Assembly (NCBI GenBank): GCA_963575745.1
Contig: CAUYUJ010019904.1
Location: 265,001-329,000 of the forward strand
DNA from: Prorocentrum cordatum
Taxonomy: Eukaryota; Sar; Dinophyceae; Prorocentrales; Prorocentraceae
Direction of reading: 5' to 3'
Length of the DNA stretch: 64,000 bases
In this document: positions 41,559 through 52,278 of the stretch, in pieces
How the letters are laid out: every line of letters starts with the position of its first letter
Numbering within the stretch: position 1 is the first letter of the stretch
Made by a program: the position numbers and the translations under genes
Notes under the pieces: model-generated
Told to the model about the DNA's origin: nothing
Seen by the model: only the letters and a program-made list of their open reading frames with translations
The model's database searches: none

Positions 41559-43580
41559 TCAGACCGCGCCGTCGAGCTCCAGCGCCCGCGGCAACTGGTA
41601 GAGGGAGACCTGGAGCTCCATCGCCCAGACAGGGAAGTCGCGCTGCACGGCGGCGTCGACGAGGTGCTGGTGCCTCGGCTGCTCGAAGGCCTTCCGCAAG
41701 TCGAGGGCGACCGCCGCCGAGCTCCAGTCAAGGTCGGGCCCCTCGACGCGCTTGGCCTTGAGCCACTCGCCCCAGGCCAGCTGCTGCCAGGCCGCGCGCT
41801 CGCAGGCCTTGCCCGCGTAGGCCCGCCAGAAGGCGCCGGGGCGGGCCCTCTCCCAGGCGGCCGCGACGTCTCGCCGCAGGCGCCCGTGGGCGCGGGCCAG
41901 GGCGGCGAGGAGGGCGATGGGCCTTACACCTCCCTCCCTCTTGCCGATGAACACGAGCTTGCTGATGAAGGGGGGCCAGCAGCACCCCTGCTCGACCCTC
42001 AGGGGCAGGTCGATGATGGCCTCGACGCCGCCGCCGTCGCGGGCGCCGTCGCGGGCGTCGAAGTCGCGGGGGCAGAACGCGTCGAAGCTCGCGGCCGCGG
42101 CGGCGGCGAAGCTGCGGAAGACCTCGCGCGCGCGCGGGCGGCGGTAGGCCGCGGAGGCCGCCCGCCGAGGTCGGCGGGCCGACGTTCCAGCGGCGCAGCT
42201 CGACGCAGGCCCGCTGGTCGGCAGGGGCAGCGGCGGCCCGCCCTCGCCGCCCAGCGCATCGGCGGCCAGCGGGCGAGGGTGCCAAGGCATGGGCTCGCGC
42301 ATGAAGGCGCGCAGCCCCTTGCCGCCCAGCGCGCGCCGCTTTTCGATCCAGTTGCCGAAGCGCTTCCTCGCCACCTTCACGGCGCCCTCGATGCACTGCT
42401 TGGAGACGGCGCCGGCAAGCTCCGCGAGGCACCCTGCTGATGGCACGTCGAAGGGGTCGAAGACGCTGCCGATGAGCGCCAGCGCCTTGCACGTGTCGAG
42501 CCGCTGCCCACGTCGGCTTTGGGCGGCAGCCTGGAGCTGAGCCCGCGCAGGCTGAGAAGCCCGTCGAGGCGCGCGCGCGGTGCTCAGCGAGGCGGCCCTG
42601 CGCGCCTCGAACATCCACTGGCAGATCCACTGCGTGCTGGAGCCCAGCTCGGGGTGCTTGGGGATGTTGGGCTTGCTGGCGAACGCCCGCTGCAGCGTGG
42701 GCGGCACCTCCCTGCCGCGGCAATTGCTGCCCCGTTCGCTGAGGCCGCGCCGATCGATCATGACCGCCTCAGTCATCCTGATGACCCCCTCCCAAGCCTC
42801 GTCCACAGAGGCAGCGCTGGTCATCCTGGAGCGGACGTCGGCCCAGGCTGGCTCGCAGCCCTGGGAGCAGCAGCCCGAGGGGGGCGGCCGCGGAAAAGAC
42901 TTGGGCGCCCGCATGACCTGGATCCAGGGCTGGGCCTCCCGGGTGGCGACCTCGAGGAGAACTGGCCGACGCGGCCCGAAGTCCCAGTCGAGGAGAGCGG
43001 TGGCGGTGGCCGAGGCGAGGCACGGCGAGACCACGAAGAAGTCGATCGCGCGCTCCGAGGGCCCGATGGCGCCGACCGTCGGGCCGATGACCGCGCCGCT
43101 GATCTGCCCGGACCGCGTTGCCTCGGACAGCCTCTGCGGCGTCAGATCGAAGTCGCCGCCGACGACGAAGGGCAGGCCGAGGCTCTGCACGGCCGCCATC
43201 ACCGCGTCCAGGATGAGGAGGCCGGCGGCCGAGAGGCCCTCGGCGGTGTGGAGGCGCACGTTGCCCTCTGATGACGCCGCTATGGCGCGCGATGGCAGCG
43301 CGGCCTGGGACGAGCACGCCGCTGCGCGGCCCGTCCACCTCGAAGCGCCCGAGGCTGCGGCGCCTGGGGGCGAGGCTGAACAGGCCTCCATGGCCTGGGC
43401 GGCCGCCGTCCGCGTCGGTGGCGGGGGCGGCGAGGGCCCGCCAGCCCTAGCGGCCCAGTCGAGCTGCAACCTCGGCAGCGCGATCGGTGGAGAGGCGAGT
43501 CTCCTGGGCGGCGACGAAATCGCACTGCCTGAGGTCCTCCTCGCACGGAAGCTGGCCCAGCGCGGCGAACGCGTTCGCAT
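41559..43580 (-). CDS. LINE B, second part: APE-type endonuclease and reverse transcriptase
   Basis: The C-terminal half of an APE-like endonuclease is in this frame: VVGGDFDLTP (about 43170-43143; conserved GDFN-like turn) and ERAIDFFVVS (conserved S/xxIDxxxxS region). The N-terminal half lies in another frame at about 43530-43290 (CDFVAAQETRLS, the QETxL motif), with a TAG at 43449-43447. Codons 1-100 of this frame are therefore probably not protein. Reverse transcriptase follows: KLVFIGKREGGVRPIALLA (about 41950) and motif A VALDLRKAFEQ (about 41715-41680). The frame stops at TGA 41561-41559. The element would nick target DNA and copy its RNA at the nick; this copy is broken. Confidence 0.75.
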   Translation of the reverse strand: MRTRSPRWASFRARRTSGSAISSPPRRLASPPIALPRLQLDWAARAGGPSPPPPPTRTAAAQAMEACSASPPGAAASGASRWTGRAAACSSQAALPSRAIAASSEGNVRLHTAEGLSAAGLLILDAVMAAVQSLGLPFVVGGDFDLTPQRLSEATRSGQISGAVIGPTVGAIGPSERAIDFFVVSPCLASATATALLDWDFGPRRPVLLEVATREAQPWIQVMRAPKSFPRPPPSGCCSQGCEPAWADVRSRMTSAASVDEAWEGVIRMTEAVMIDRRGLSERGSNCRGREVPPTLQRAFASKPNIPKHPELGSSTQWICQWMFEARRAASLSTARAPRRASQPARAQLQAAAQSRRGQRLDTCKALALIGSVFDPFDVPSAGCLAELAGAVSKQCIEGAVKVARKRFGNWIEKRRALGGKGLRAFMREPMPWHPRPLAADALGGEGGPPLPLPTSGPASSCAAGTSARRPRRAASAAYRRPRAREVFRSFAAAAAASFDAFCPRDFDARDGARDGGGVEAIIDLPLRVEQGCCWPPFISKLVFIGKREGGVRPIALLAALARAHGRLRRDVAAAWERARPGAFWRAYAGKACERAAWQQLAWGEWLKAKRVEGPDLDWSSAAVALDLRKAFEQPRHQHLVDAAVQRDFPVWAMELQVSLYQLPRALELDGAV

Positions 43581-43624
43581 TCGAAGAGAGGCCGCGCGAG
43601 ACGCTGCCGCTGGCCGGCTGCCCC

Positions 43625-44807
43625 CTAGCTCAGGGGGGCGGCCGGCGCTGCAGCCGCGGGGGGCGCTGCAACTGCCGCTGGGCCGTCGGCGGGGCCTGCG
43701 GGCCCAGGGCCGCCGCGAAACTTCTTGCCGCCGCGCTCGCGCATGAGGGCAAACGCGTCGCCGAGCCGCTTGCGCTCTTCACCGTCAGCAGCGAGAGCAA
43801 GAAGGATAGCAAGGTCGGCCGCAAACAGGACCGCCCTGAGGCGGATGGCGCCCACCTCGGGTTTGAACCCGACCTGCGCCGCTGCCGGTGGGACCACGGG
43901 CTGCTGCACCTGGGCAGCCGCCTCTCCTCCTGGCGGGCCCGCGTCGCCCATGGGCGCGTCGGCGGAGGCGGCAGCTGGCGGCGCGGCTGAGGCCATGGCG
44001 AAGGCCGCGGCCTGCTCGAGGAGTTCCTTGACGAAGGCCGCGGGGTCCTTGCCCGAGGTGATGGGGGCGGTGACTTTCTCGAGCAGTTCCGCCGCGGCGG
44101 GCCGGGCCGCGCCAGGGAAGGCCGCGGCGGCAGCCGCACGGGCCTCCTCGCGCGACTCGCGAAGGGCGCGGACGAGCGCCTGCTGGGCGTCCAGCTTGAA
44201 CAGGCGTTCCGTGGGGTCGGCCGCCATGCGTTGCTCCTTGTCCTCCTCCGCCTTAAATTTCTTGCCGATGCGCTCGAACTCCGTGGTGGCCTCGCGGGCG
44301 GCGCAGAGACAGCTGGCACGGGCAGCCCTCCTGGCCTCGACCTTGTCGACCTGCGCCTGCGTGAAGACCTCCTTGGCGGCCTCTCACTTTGCGGCTGGCA
44401 ACTCGACCGCGCGCTGGAGCTGCTTGTCGTCCACGCGCGGCGGGTGCCAAGCGTTGGTGGTGGGGCGCTGACCGTCGGCAGTCCGAGCCCACGGCGCCGA
44501 GGGTTTCCGACCTCCTTGGCCGCCGCTGCCCCCGCCAGAACCGCCGCCGTTGCCGCCCCGTCCGCGGCGGCGACCCTGCGACCAGTATCGCCAGGGCCGC
44601 CCCTGTTCGCAGAACGCGCACTTGGCCTGCCCCTGCGGGTTGAAGGCACCCACCGCACGTCCAGTAAAACATCGCTGGCCAGATGTTCTGGAGCAAAACT
44701 GGGGGGAGCGAGACCACTCGGCAGCGCGCAGCTCGACCGAGGCAACAACTGCAGGGTATGGCCGCGGACTGGCGGCATCCACGTCGCCTCGCGGGAACAC
44801 GTGGCAT
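43625..44807 (-). pseudogene. LINE B, first part (ORF1): RanBP2-like zinc finger and coiled-coil region
   Basis: The ATG at 44807-44805 directly follows the spliced leader. In this frame FYWTCGGC appears at about 44665-44646; in the next frame follow FNPQGQAKCAFCEQG. Together these give W-x-C-x2-C...N...C-x2-C, a RanBP2-type finger split by an indel at about 44645. A Gly/Arg-rich stretch follows. At 44227-43625 (MAADPTERLFKLDAQQALVR...) comes an Ala-rich, helical, probably coiled-coil region that ends 45 bp before the endonuclease frame. ORF1 products of LINEs bind element RNA; this one is frameshifted at least once. Confidence 0.6.
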
Positions 44808-44828
44808 CTTGAGCCAAAATGGCTACGG
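44808..44828 (-). other. Dinoflagellate spliced-leader (DinoSL) copy at the 5' end of LINE B
   Basis: The minus strand carries positions 2-22 of DinoSL without a mismatch; the plus strand reads CTTGAGCCAAAATGGCTACG plus G. Position 1 is not retained, as expected for a reverse-transcribed cap-proximal base. The leader's last G is immediately followed by ATG of ORF1, with no 5' UTR and no splice acceptor. This is the hallmark of a trans-spliced mRNA reverse-transcribed back into the genome. Upstream sequence (44829 on) is dispersed repeat copy 2. Confidence 0.92.
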
Positions 44829-44837
44829 GCGCGACAC

Positions 44838-45254
44838 GACCACGCCCGTGTGCCCCGCAGCGCCTGCGTACACTGCGGTGCTGGCGCGCACCACAAGGGC
44901 CGCGTGCACCACACCGCATGGCAAACATTTGCGCCACAGCGTGTCCGTGCACCTTCTAGGTCCCGCCGGGCCCCAACTCTGGGAAATCCCCGGGGGGCTC
45001 AAACAGATCAAGGTCAATATGTAACTTATTCGTGATTACTGATTTTTCTGGCCCGGGGTGCGGTCACTCTGTTCTCGGCCGACCATATATTTGTGTACAC
45101 AACAACGCCTGTCGGGCGTGCGCCACGACGCCTTTGCACACCATAGATGCTTGTGTACACCGCAGCGCTTGTGTACGCAACAGTGTCTGTGTACACCACA
45201 ATGCCTTTGTACACCACAACACCCGTGTGCACCGCAACGCCTGTGTACACCACA
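44838..45254 (+). repeat. Dispersed repeat, copy 2
   Basis: Same order of blocks as copy 1: GTGCCCCGCAGCGCCTGCGT units, CAAACATTTGCGCCACAGCG, AGGTCCCGCCGGGCCCC (about 44960), TACTGATTTTTCTGGCCCGG (about 45037), TTCTCGGCCGACCAT (about 45072), then TGTACACCACAACGCCT units. It flanks the 5' side of LINE B. Confidence 0.8.
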
Positions 45255-45294
45255 CACACACACACACACAGACACACACGCACAGACACACACA

Positions 45295-45325
<31 letters not shown>

Positions 45326-45383
45326 CACACACACGCACACACACACACAAATACGCACACACACACACACACACGCACACACA

Positions 45384-45423
<40 letters not shown>
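45255..45423. repeat. CA microsatellite
   Basis: ACACAC with occasional G and T interruptions. Cys/Val and Thr/His frames over it are artefacts. Confidence 0.97.
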
Positions 45424-45426
<3 letters not shown>

Positions 45427-45429
45427 TGT

Positions 45430-45960
45430 GAACACGACGACGCCTATGCGCACCACGGTTGCTGCTTCAGCACCATACTCTTGCACCACAACTCCAGTGC
45501 ACCGAAGTACTTGTGTACACTAGAAAACTGCGCACATGTCCAAGGCCGACGGCAGGACCGAACTCCAAAAATCGTTGGGAATCCAAACGAATCAAATCCA
45601 ACACGTCACCGATTTGTGATGATTGACTTCCCTTGCACACGGAACGGTCCCGTGTGTTGGGCCCGCAACGCCTGTATACACCATAGCGAACGCGTGCACA
45701 GCAGCGGATGTGCACACCGCAGCGCCTGTGTACAGTACACGGCGTGGTACACCGCAATGACAATGCACCACAGTGTTGCTTTACACCACTATGCCTGGGA
45801 TGCCTGCGTGCATGATAACTGATGTTGCACCAACAGTTGCGCATGCCACAAAATCTGTTTTCATCATATTACCTGGGTGCATCACGATGCCCGCGTGCAC
45901 CGCGCGCTGCGTGCAGTTATGCTTACATGCACCACAACGTCTGCGTACACAACATATGTT
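45430..45960 (+). repeat. Dispersed repeat, diverged copy 3
   Basis: TGTACACC-type units surround a block (about 45540-45660) that aligns with the middle of copies 1 and 2: CCAAGG--GACGGCAGGACC, a GGGAATCC stretch, ATTTGTGATGATTGACTTCC and GGGCCCGCAACGCCTGTATA. It is more diverged than copies 1 and 2. Confidence 0.6.
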
Positions 45961-46063
45961 GCTGCAACAGCAACTAATGCGCGCACCAAATCGCCTCGCT
46001 GCCTGTGCACAACGCAATGCCTGTGTACGCGCTGCTCTCGTGCACGTCCAGATGCCATGGGCG

Positions 46064-46210
46064 ACGTCGGTCGTCGTCGGTCGTCGGTCGTCGGTCGTCG
46101 CTGTCGTCGTTCGTCGTCGACCATCGTCATCTATCGTCTGTCGTCGTTTGTTGTCGTTTGTCGTCGTTTATCGTCGTCTGTCGTCTGTCGTCTGTCGTCG
46201 TCGTCGTCTC
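46064..46210. repeat. GTCGTC/GGTCGTC microsatellite
   Basis: Units of GTCGTCGGTC and CGTCGTCTGT over about 145 bp. Confidence 0.9.
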
Positions 46211-46361
46211 CCCGTGCCACTCCAAGCCCCAACGTTTCGCCAACGTGCATCCAAACACCGGCATGCTGTGGAGAACGCGAGTGCACCGCTGAACGCAACG
46301 TCCCCTGCAAGCTCCATGCGCCCACCCCGGACCTGCACAACCGGCTAAGTCAGGTTATCCT

Positions 46362-46377
46362 GGGGGGGGGGGGGGGG
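46362..46377 (+). repeat. Poly-G run of 16
   Basis: Sixteen consecutive G, followed by CGAGCC. It is likely length-variable or an assembly-sensitive site. Confidence 0.9.
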
Positions 46378-47130
46378 CGAGCCCGATCACCTGGGTTATC
46401 GCCAGACCCTGAAAAAAAACAGTATCCTGGTTATTGGCCTCATCCACTTTGAACGAAGCCTCCTTCGCCATCGCAATCGCATGCCTTGCCTACGCCATTG
46501 CACTTCACCCAACACTTGTAGAAGGTGCCCATGAATACGCCCTCGGGCATGTCGGGGGCCCCGCAACCGCTGGCATGGAAGAACAGGCCGTGCTCGGCTC
46601 CCTCGTTGAGTCGGCCAGGCAACCTCAACGATGGCAAAGTAAGGAGGTGCCGGGGCGTTCCCATGCCCGGCGTCCCCAGCATGCGTCAACGACGGGGCTG
46701 ATCATGTTCAGTCTGGCCTGGCGCACGCTGGGTTCCTTCGCGCGAGAGAACCATGTGCAATGCGTAGAGATCCTCGATTATCGCACCAGGATCAACATTG
46801 CTGGCCCCGAGATCGATCTGAAATCTTCCCCGATCAGGCAAGGCGCCGCGGCCAGCGCCGCGGCCTATAGATCGTGGCGCTGCTCGGGCCCGCAGTCGTT
46901 CAAAGACTGCTTCTTGGACATCCACCACCGCGCCCCTGGCGCGAAGAGGAATGCCCCTAAGGCTCACGCAGCACTGAGAAGACTGCGATACTGCTGCTGC
47001 ATCCTGGACTGTCAGTCGTTACGGGCCCGGCCCAGTCGTTTCCCGGGCCCCCCACCGAGCCCGCCGAAGTCGTTCGCGTCGGTCTGCCCCGCCCAGGAGG
47101 CTTCCCAAACGAACCAAGGCGGCTCCGCGC
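46378..47130. other. Unassigned; short Cys-rich minus-strand frame
   Basis: The minus frame 46682-46440 (80 codons) ends with YKCWVKCNGVGKACDCDG, six Cys with no recognised family, no clear signal peptide and no supporting context. Nothing else is supportable here. Confidence 0.3.
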
Positions 47131-47720
47131 GGCCCCGGACTGGTCAACGAGAGCACCGCGTCGCCCCGGAATCGCTCCAAGACGCCCAAGATTGCCTCGC
47201 GAAGGCCCGAGAGGCCTCCGAGAAGACGCCGCGAGAAGCCTCCGATGGGGCCCCCCAGGGAAGCCCCAAGGCAAACGTCATTGATGTCCATGGAATGCTT
47301 GAAAGATCGCCCGCTCGGCTTCCCGGCGCCCCAAGGCGGCCGGGGAGGCCCCCGAGACCGCCCCGAGGCGACCCGAGAAGAAGGCCCAGAGGCGGCCTGA
47401 GAGCGCCCCAAGACGGCCCGAGAGGCGCGCGAGAAAGCCCGCGATAGCCCCGAGACGGCCCAACAAAATACCCCAGGAGAAGGAACGCAAAATGAACATC
47501 CGCCCCCCCCGCGAAGTTGCCCCCTGGAGGGCCCAGGAGACCGCGAGAGGTCACCAGGAGGCCAGAAAAAGGCACCGCGAGGCCCCGGCGAGCCCCATGC
47601 AACTCCCTAAGAAGCGTTAAAACCAGCCCCCAAAGGCGCCAAAACGGCCTCCACAAGGCGCCCCAGAAGCCCCTCGCGAAATCCCAACCACCACCCACTA
47701 GGCTGCATGCTCACAACCAT
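47131..47720. repeat. CCCAAGAGGCC-type array
   Basis: Units such as AAGACGCCCAAGA and GAGAAGACGCCGCGAGAAGC cover the region. It ends with GGTGGCAGGATGGGCCGAACGAATT (about 47726), resembling the TGGCGGGATGAGCGAAGCGATT terminus of the inserted elements. Confidence 0.65.
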
Positions 47721-50327
47721 GGCGCGGTGGCAGGATGGGCCGAACGAATTACATACTGGGTATGGCAGTCGAGGCGCGTCCGAGGCGGGCCCGGCCGCGT
47801 CGCCTCGATCGGCCCGCGAAGCAATCCCATTGCCCAGTCAGACCGCAGGGTCGCCGATCACCCAGACGAAGCAGACTTGCCTCCCCCGGGCTCAATGCAT
47901 TCAGCGGGGCCCCCGCCGTCAGTGCGCCCAAGCGTAGCGGAGACATCGTAGCGCGTGGGCCAACTAAAGGGCCTGGCAAGGCTGCATTCGCCCGCGGTGA
48001 ATTGTGGCCAGGCCCCCGCTCGTCGGAGCCCCTCGCGCGCGCTTCGCGCCCCCCAGTGGACCGAGATCGCGCCGCAGCACCTGCACACGGGGGGCCCGAA
48101 AAAAAGACGGGCAATTCGCTCGGAACTGCCCGGCACATTCGAAGCAGCCACGCCCGCCCTACAATGCTCGATCACATGGCAGAGCGTTCGCGGCCGCAAA
48201 GGCACGGGCCGGGTCGGCGCCCCCCTCTGCTGTCGCAAGGGAGAAATCGACGTCGCTCAAATAGGCCAGGCCCGAGTTGTCTCGACATGATTGGCGACGA
48301 GGCGCCGCGATCTCCAGCGCAATCGCGGCGCCGACAAGCGCGCGGCACAACTTTTAGAAGCGAATTCCGCGCTGAAGAATAGGCGACGGCCACTGCGACT
48401 GCATGGCGAGAAAGGTCGCACCATGCCCGGGCGGTTGGCCGCAATCTCGGCGGGCACCCGAAAAGGCACGCCGCGGCGATACTTAGCATGCGCCATGCAC
48501 CGGTCGCAACCCGCCCTGCAAGATCAGGCGCCCCTCTGTCCTTCGGTCCGAGGCCGTATTCCACTATCCTCATTGGCGGCGGGCTGCCCCCGCGCCCAGT
48601 GCCGGCCCCGTTTCCATCAGAAGAGCGCCACGAACAAAATGGCGCACGCAATGAAGATCGGCTGCGCGACGCCCCTTCGACGCGCGGAAATTCGCGTCGC
48701 AAACGAGACCGGGATTGGGGCCAGTCGTTCTGCATCTGAGCTGGGGGGCAATGGCCCGCGCGCAACAAACTTTGAAAGAACAGGTTGACAGCTCGCAAGA
48801 CGTCTGAATCACCTATGTCCACGAAGGTGGTCGCGATGCGTCGGTTTCCAGCAGGCGGCGATCCCCTCGCGAAGCCCGCCTCAGAAATGCCCCCGCCCTA
48901 CCTTTCGAGAGTGCTGGAAGCCGTTCAATTCGCAGCAGAGAGTTGAGATGATGCTGAAAATGTGGGCACGTTAAGGTTCGTCGCGCGCGCAGATGCTCAG
49001 GATGTCCACGCAGTCACCATCGCCGTCACTACCGCGGAGATCTTCAGACAGGATTGTCGCACCTCCGGAGGGCAACGCATGTCCCCGAGCCGCTGAGATC
49101 ACCCCCGCAATCATCGTTGCCGCACCATGTACCTGGGCATTCTCTTCGGCTTGATACCAGCACTCGCGCCACGTTTAGGCATTTTTTTCCCTGGCGCATG
49201 CGAGCGCCAGTGAAGAGCAATACCACGTTTCGGCGGACAGCGGGGTTTTGCGTGCTCACGCGCGCGGAGTAAGAGACGAGGCACGACCATCGGCCAGAGT
49301 CGAAGGAGGAGAGGGGATTCGGCATCTAGGACGATGTCCTGATGCTTCCTCTTTGGTCAACGAAGAATCGTCGGCATCATTCTTGTCCATCTCCGGGCAG
49401 CGCCAGCGCGCGACGACGCCCCTGACCCCCGGCGGGAGTTCCACGCCCCTATCGTCGCCTCTGGGGGCCTCCCTGACCCAGATGGCCTGGATGATCTGGT
49501 TGTGCTTCTCCGCTTTCAACGTCCTCGCCCCGGAGACCAGGGTGTAGCCGGGCGCCTTTAGGCCCGTCTCGATGGACGAGGCAGACCGACTAGCGTTGGA
49601 GTCGCCGCGCTCGTGCATGCCGAGGTCTGCACTGACGGCTGCTGCCAGAATCGTAGTTGGATGAGGTATCCCATCGCCTTGACAAGTACTCTATATCCAT
49701 CGACTGCGTTGCTCCGATTTGCCTCGACCGCGAACCGCGCGGCACTCGACGCTGGAAGACCGCTTGCACGCACACGTTCGCGATGGTAGACCCCGCGCGG
49801 TCGCGATCTGAACCCGCGACCCGCGCGGCGCGTTGCCCGCGGACCTGGGCGAGGAGCGGCGCGATCTCATTGGCGCAATCGAAATTCAATCCCGAAGCGC
49901 GCAGCCGTTGACGCTTCGGCGGCAGATGACAGAAATAGCAAGATGGTTTACATTATAGAATGTCCACATTAATGTCCATGGCCCAACGCATCGCGCTCAA
50001 CAGCTGAGGCGCGCGGAGGGCAAGGCGAGGTGCCCATGGCGAAGTCAAAGTCCCACGCCCCGCCAGAACGCGCCGGCGAAAGCCCCACCAGGCGCGGCAG
50101 CGAGGAAGCGGTCGAAACGTGGACAAACAACCGCAAACTTGCACTGAAGAGCGCGCTGGGCACGTCGGCGGCGCCGCGCGGCGGCGGCGGGGCGGGCGCC
50201 GCTCGAGACGCCGGCGGGGGCGGCCCACGCGGCGCGATCCACCCAGTCAACAACAGGGCCGAACGCTCGGGCTCGGGGAGCGCAGGGACTCAGAAGCCAA
50301 ACGCAAACGCGACCGAGAAAAGCCGAA
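47721..50327. other. No recognised gene; possible 5' flank of the copia element
   Basis: Frames of 60-216 codons are open on both strands (for example 48822-48172 minus and 49618-49256 minus), without recognised motifs. No direct repeat matching the 3' side of the copia element was seen, so a 5' LTR is not annotated. Confidence 0.4.
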
Positions 50328-51128
50328 TTGAGTGGACGGGATCAACGAGCTCATCCCACCGAGCGAGATAAAGTCCCCGAGCGGCCCCAGACCCGCAAGG
50401 TTGAAGGATCGCGCCTTATGGGCGCCATCGCGTCTGCTTTGGCATGGCGCACAGGGGCTACACCATCTGCGTCGCTTACTTTGGCTTCATCTTCAGATGA
50501 CCTACCAGCATGCGGGGCGGCGCTCACAGCGACCCCAGAGTTGCCGACGACGTGCCAGACGGAGCTATCGAACGTCACGGAGCGCCACTCTCGCGGCGAA
50601 CGCGCCGGCCAAGCATACTGCCACCAAGGGCTTTGCGCGGACCGCGCGCTTGGAACCTCGATGGACCTCCGCGCGCCGAACGACTCCAAGCAGACGGAGG
50701 TCAACATCGCGGAGGAGGAGCAGATGCGCGCGAAGAACCTCAAGAAGGGGTCGAAACCGCTACTTCTCGCGGGGAAGCGAGCGGCACTCGTCACAGAGCG
50801 AAGCGGTGTCGTGCCACATGAAGTCGGCCAGGCCTTACGTATTGATCTGGCCAGATCAACGACGACACCAAATGCCATGGGCAACGCCCCTGAGAGCATC
50901 CGCCACGAGTGGCGTTGCGATCCAGACAGCAAGCGCAGGAAGACATGGCGGGAGAAAGGAGGAGCTGCTGTCCGACGCGGGCCCCTAAGCTTCGACCTCT
51001 CCGAGCGCCAGGTGGTGGACAGGCTGGAGAAGAAGATTCGGAGTGTCCTACGCCAATGAAAGAGCGCGCGCGTCCACGCCGCCTCCCCTTGCGCGCCGTG
51101 GACGTCACTACGGCGACTAACACTGCAC
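50328..51128 (+). pseudogene. Copia element, probable gag region
   Basis: An open frame (50328-51059) precedes the integrase region. It has no recognised gag signature, is charged, and contains a helical segment (IAEEEQMRAKNLKKGSK) and a C-terminal basic helix (DLSERQVVDRLEKKIRSV). Its place just before the GAG-pre-integrase motif suggests gag or the gag-protease junction. No retroviral-type Asp protease motif was found. Confidence 0.4.
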
Positions 51129-52278
51129 TTGGATCCGAACCACAAGTGCGAGCTGCCGAAGCAGCGGCGCAAGTCGGAGATCATGCCGTCGCTTTTCATG
51201 GACGCCACAGATCGCCCACGCAAGGCGTTCGGATCGCAGCTGGCTGCGTCATTCGAATGGCCGCGCCACTGCAACGGATGGGAGTCCACGCAGAACATCG
51301 CGTTCGCGAGCGTTCGACTTCAACGGCTGCGCCTTCGGATTGAAGAACATTTAGGCGTGCCAATCAAGAAGCCGCGGCGGATCGCGACTGACCACAACGG
51401 GTTCGACGACTCGCTGCGCTGGTTCTGCAGCAGAGATCACCAACATGTTGAAGCCCGAGGGCGCGACGCTAAGGTGGGCGAGAACTACGCGGAGCAGTTG
51501 GTCAAGACGCTCGCCAGCCAGTTGAGGATGCCCAACCCTGGGCTCAAGTGGTCAGTCCGAGAGGCGAACCCTACGTCGACGACGATGCGAAAGGCAGCAA
51601 GGAGGACCCCTCCTGCCCAAGCCGCCCCACAAGAGCAGCCAGTCACGGCAGAGGAAGAACGGGCGCTCAAGTCGGCCATCATGCAGATCCACGTCAATAC
51701 GGGGCACCCGTCACATGATTCCCTTGCGAAGGCCATCGGCGCGATTGGCGGATCACAGCGAGCGGTCGAAATGGCGCTTGATCTTCATTGTAGAGCGTGC
51801 GCTGCTCATCAACGACAACTGACACACCTCCCAGGTCGTATCAAGTTGGACCGAGGTTTCAACGACTCCATCGGCGTGGATTTGCCCACCCTCGCCGACT
51901 ACGCAGGGAACCAGCTAGTCTTCCTGAACGTGGTGGGCCTGGCATCAGGATTCACGATGCGTGGGGCCGTGGAGTCAGGACATCCCTGTCGGATTTGCTC
52001 GATTGTCCCAGCTCTGGATCACGCCATTCGGCGCTCCTCCACGCGCGCAAGTCAACGGAAGAGGTGTATTCTACCGCGAATTGTCATGGAAGCTCGAGGA
52101 CATGGGCCGTCGCTCGATGATCACAGCGGCGGCCGCCGCACAGCATAACGCCACCGTGGAGAGACGCGGAAGCCTGTGGATGGTGGCCCATGCCAGGAAG
52201 CTGATCGACCAGTTTAGCATCAGGTTCGACCAGCCTGCCACTGCCTATAAGATCCAATGGTTGCTAGCGTCGGCGTGA
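51129..52278 (+). pseudogene. Copia element, GAG-pre-integrase and integrase
   Basis: The frame 51129-52148 contains the integrase zinc site: IHVNTGHPSHDSLAKAI then LHCRACAAHQR (about 51680-51815), the H-x(n)-H-x(n)-C-x2-C pattern. The catalytic core starts at DSIGVDLPTLADYAGNQLVF (about 51868), holding the first Asp of D-D-E. The frame shifts near 51960. The third catalytic region appears in the frame to 52278 as QHNATVERRGSLWMVAHARK (about 52143), corresponding to the usual N-x-x-x-E-R-x-G. Integrase would insert the cDNA; this copy is frameshifted. Confidence 0.8.

Noticed and set aside
45026-45822. Cys/Val and Thr/His frames suggestive of metal-binding proteins
   Set aside because: They translate a CA microsatellite.
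46440-46682. Short Cys-rich minus-strand frame as a secreted peptide
   Set aside because: No signal peptide, no known Cys pattern, and frames this size are common by chance at this GC content.
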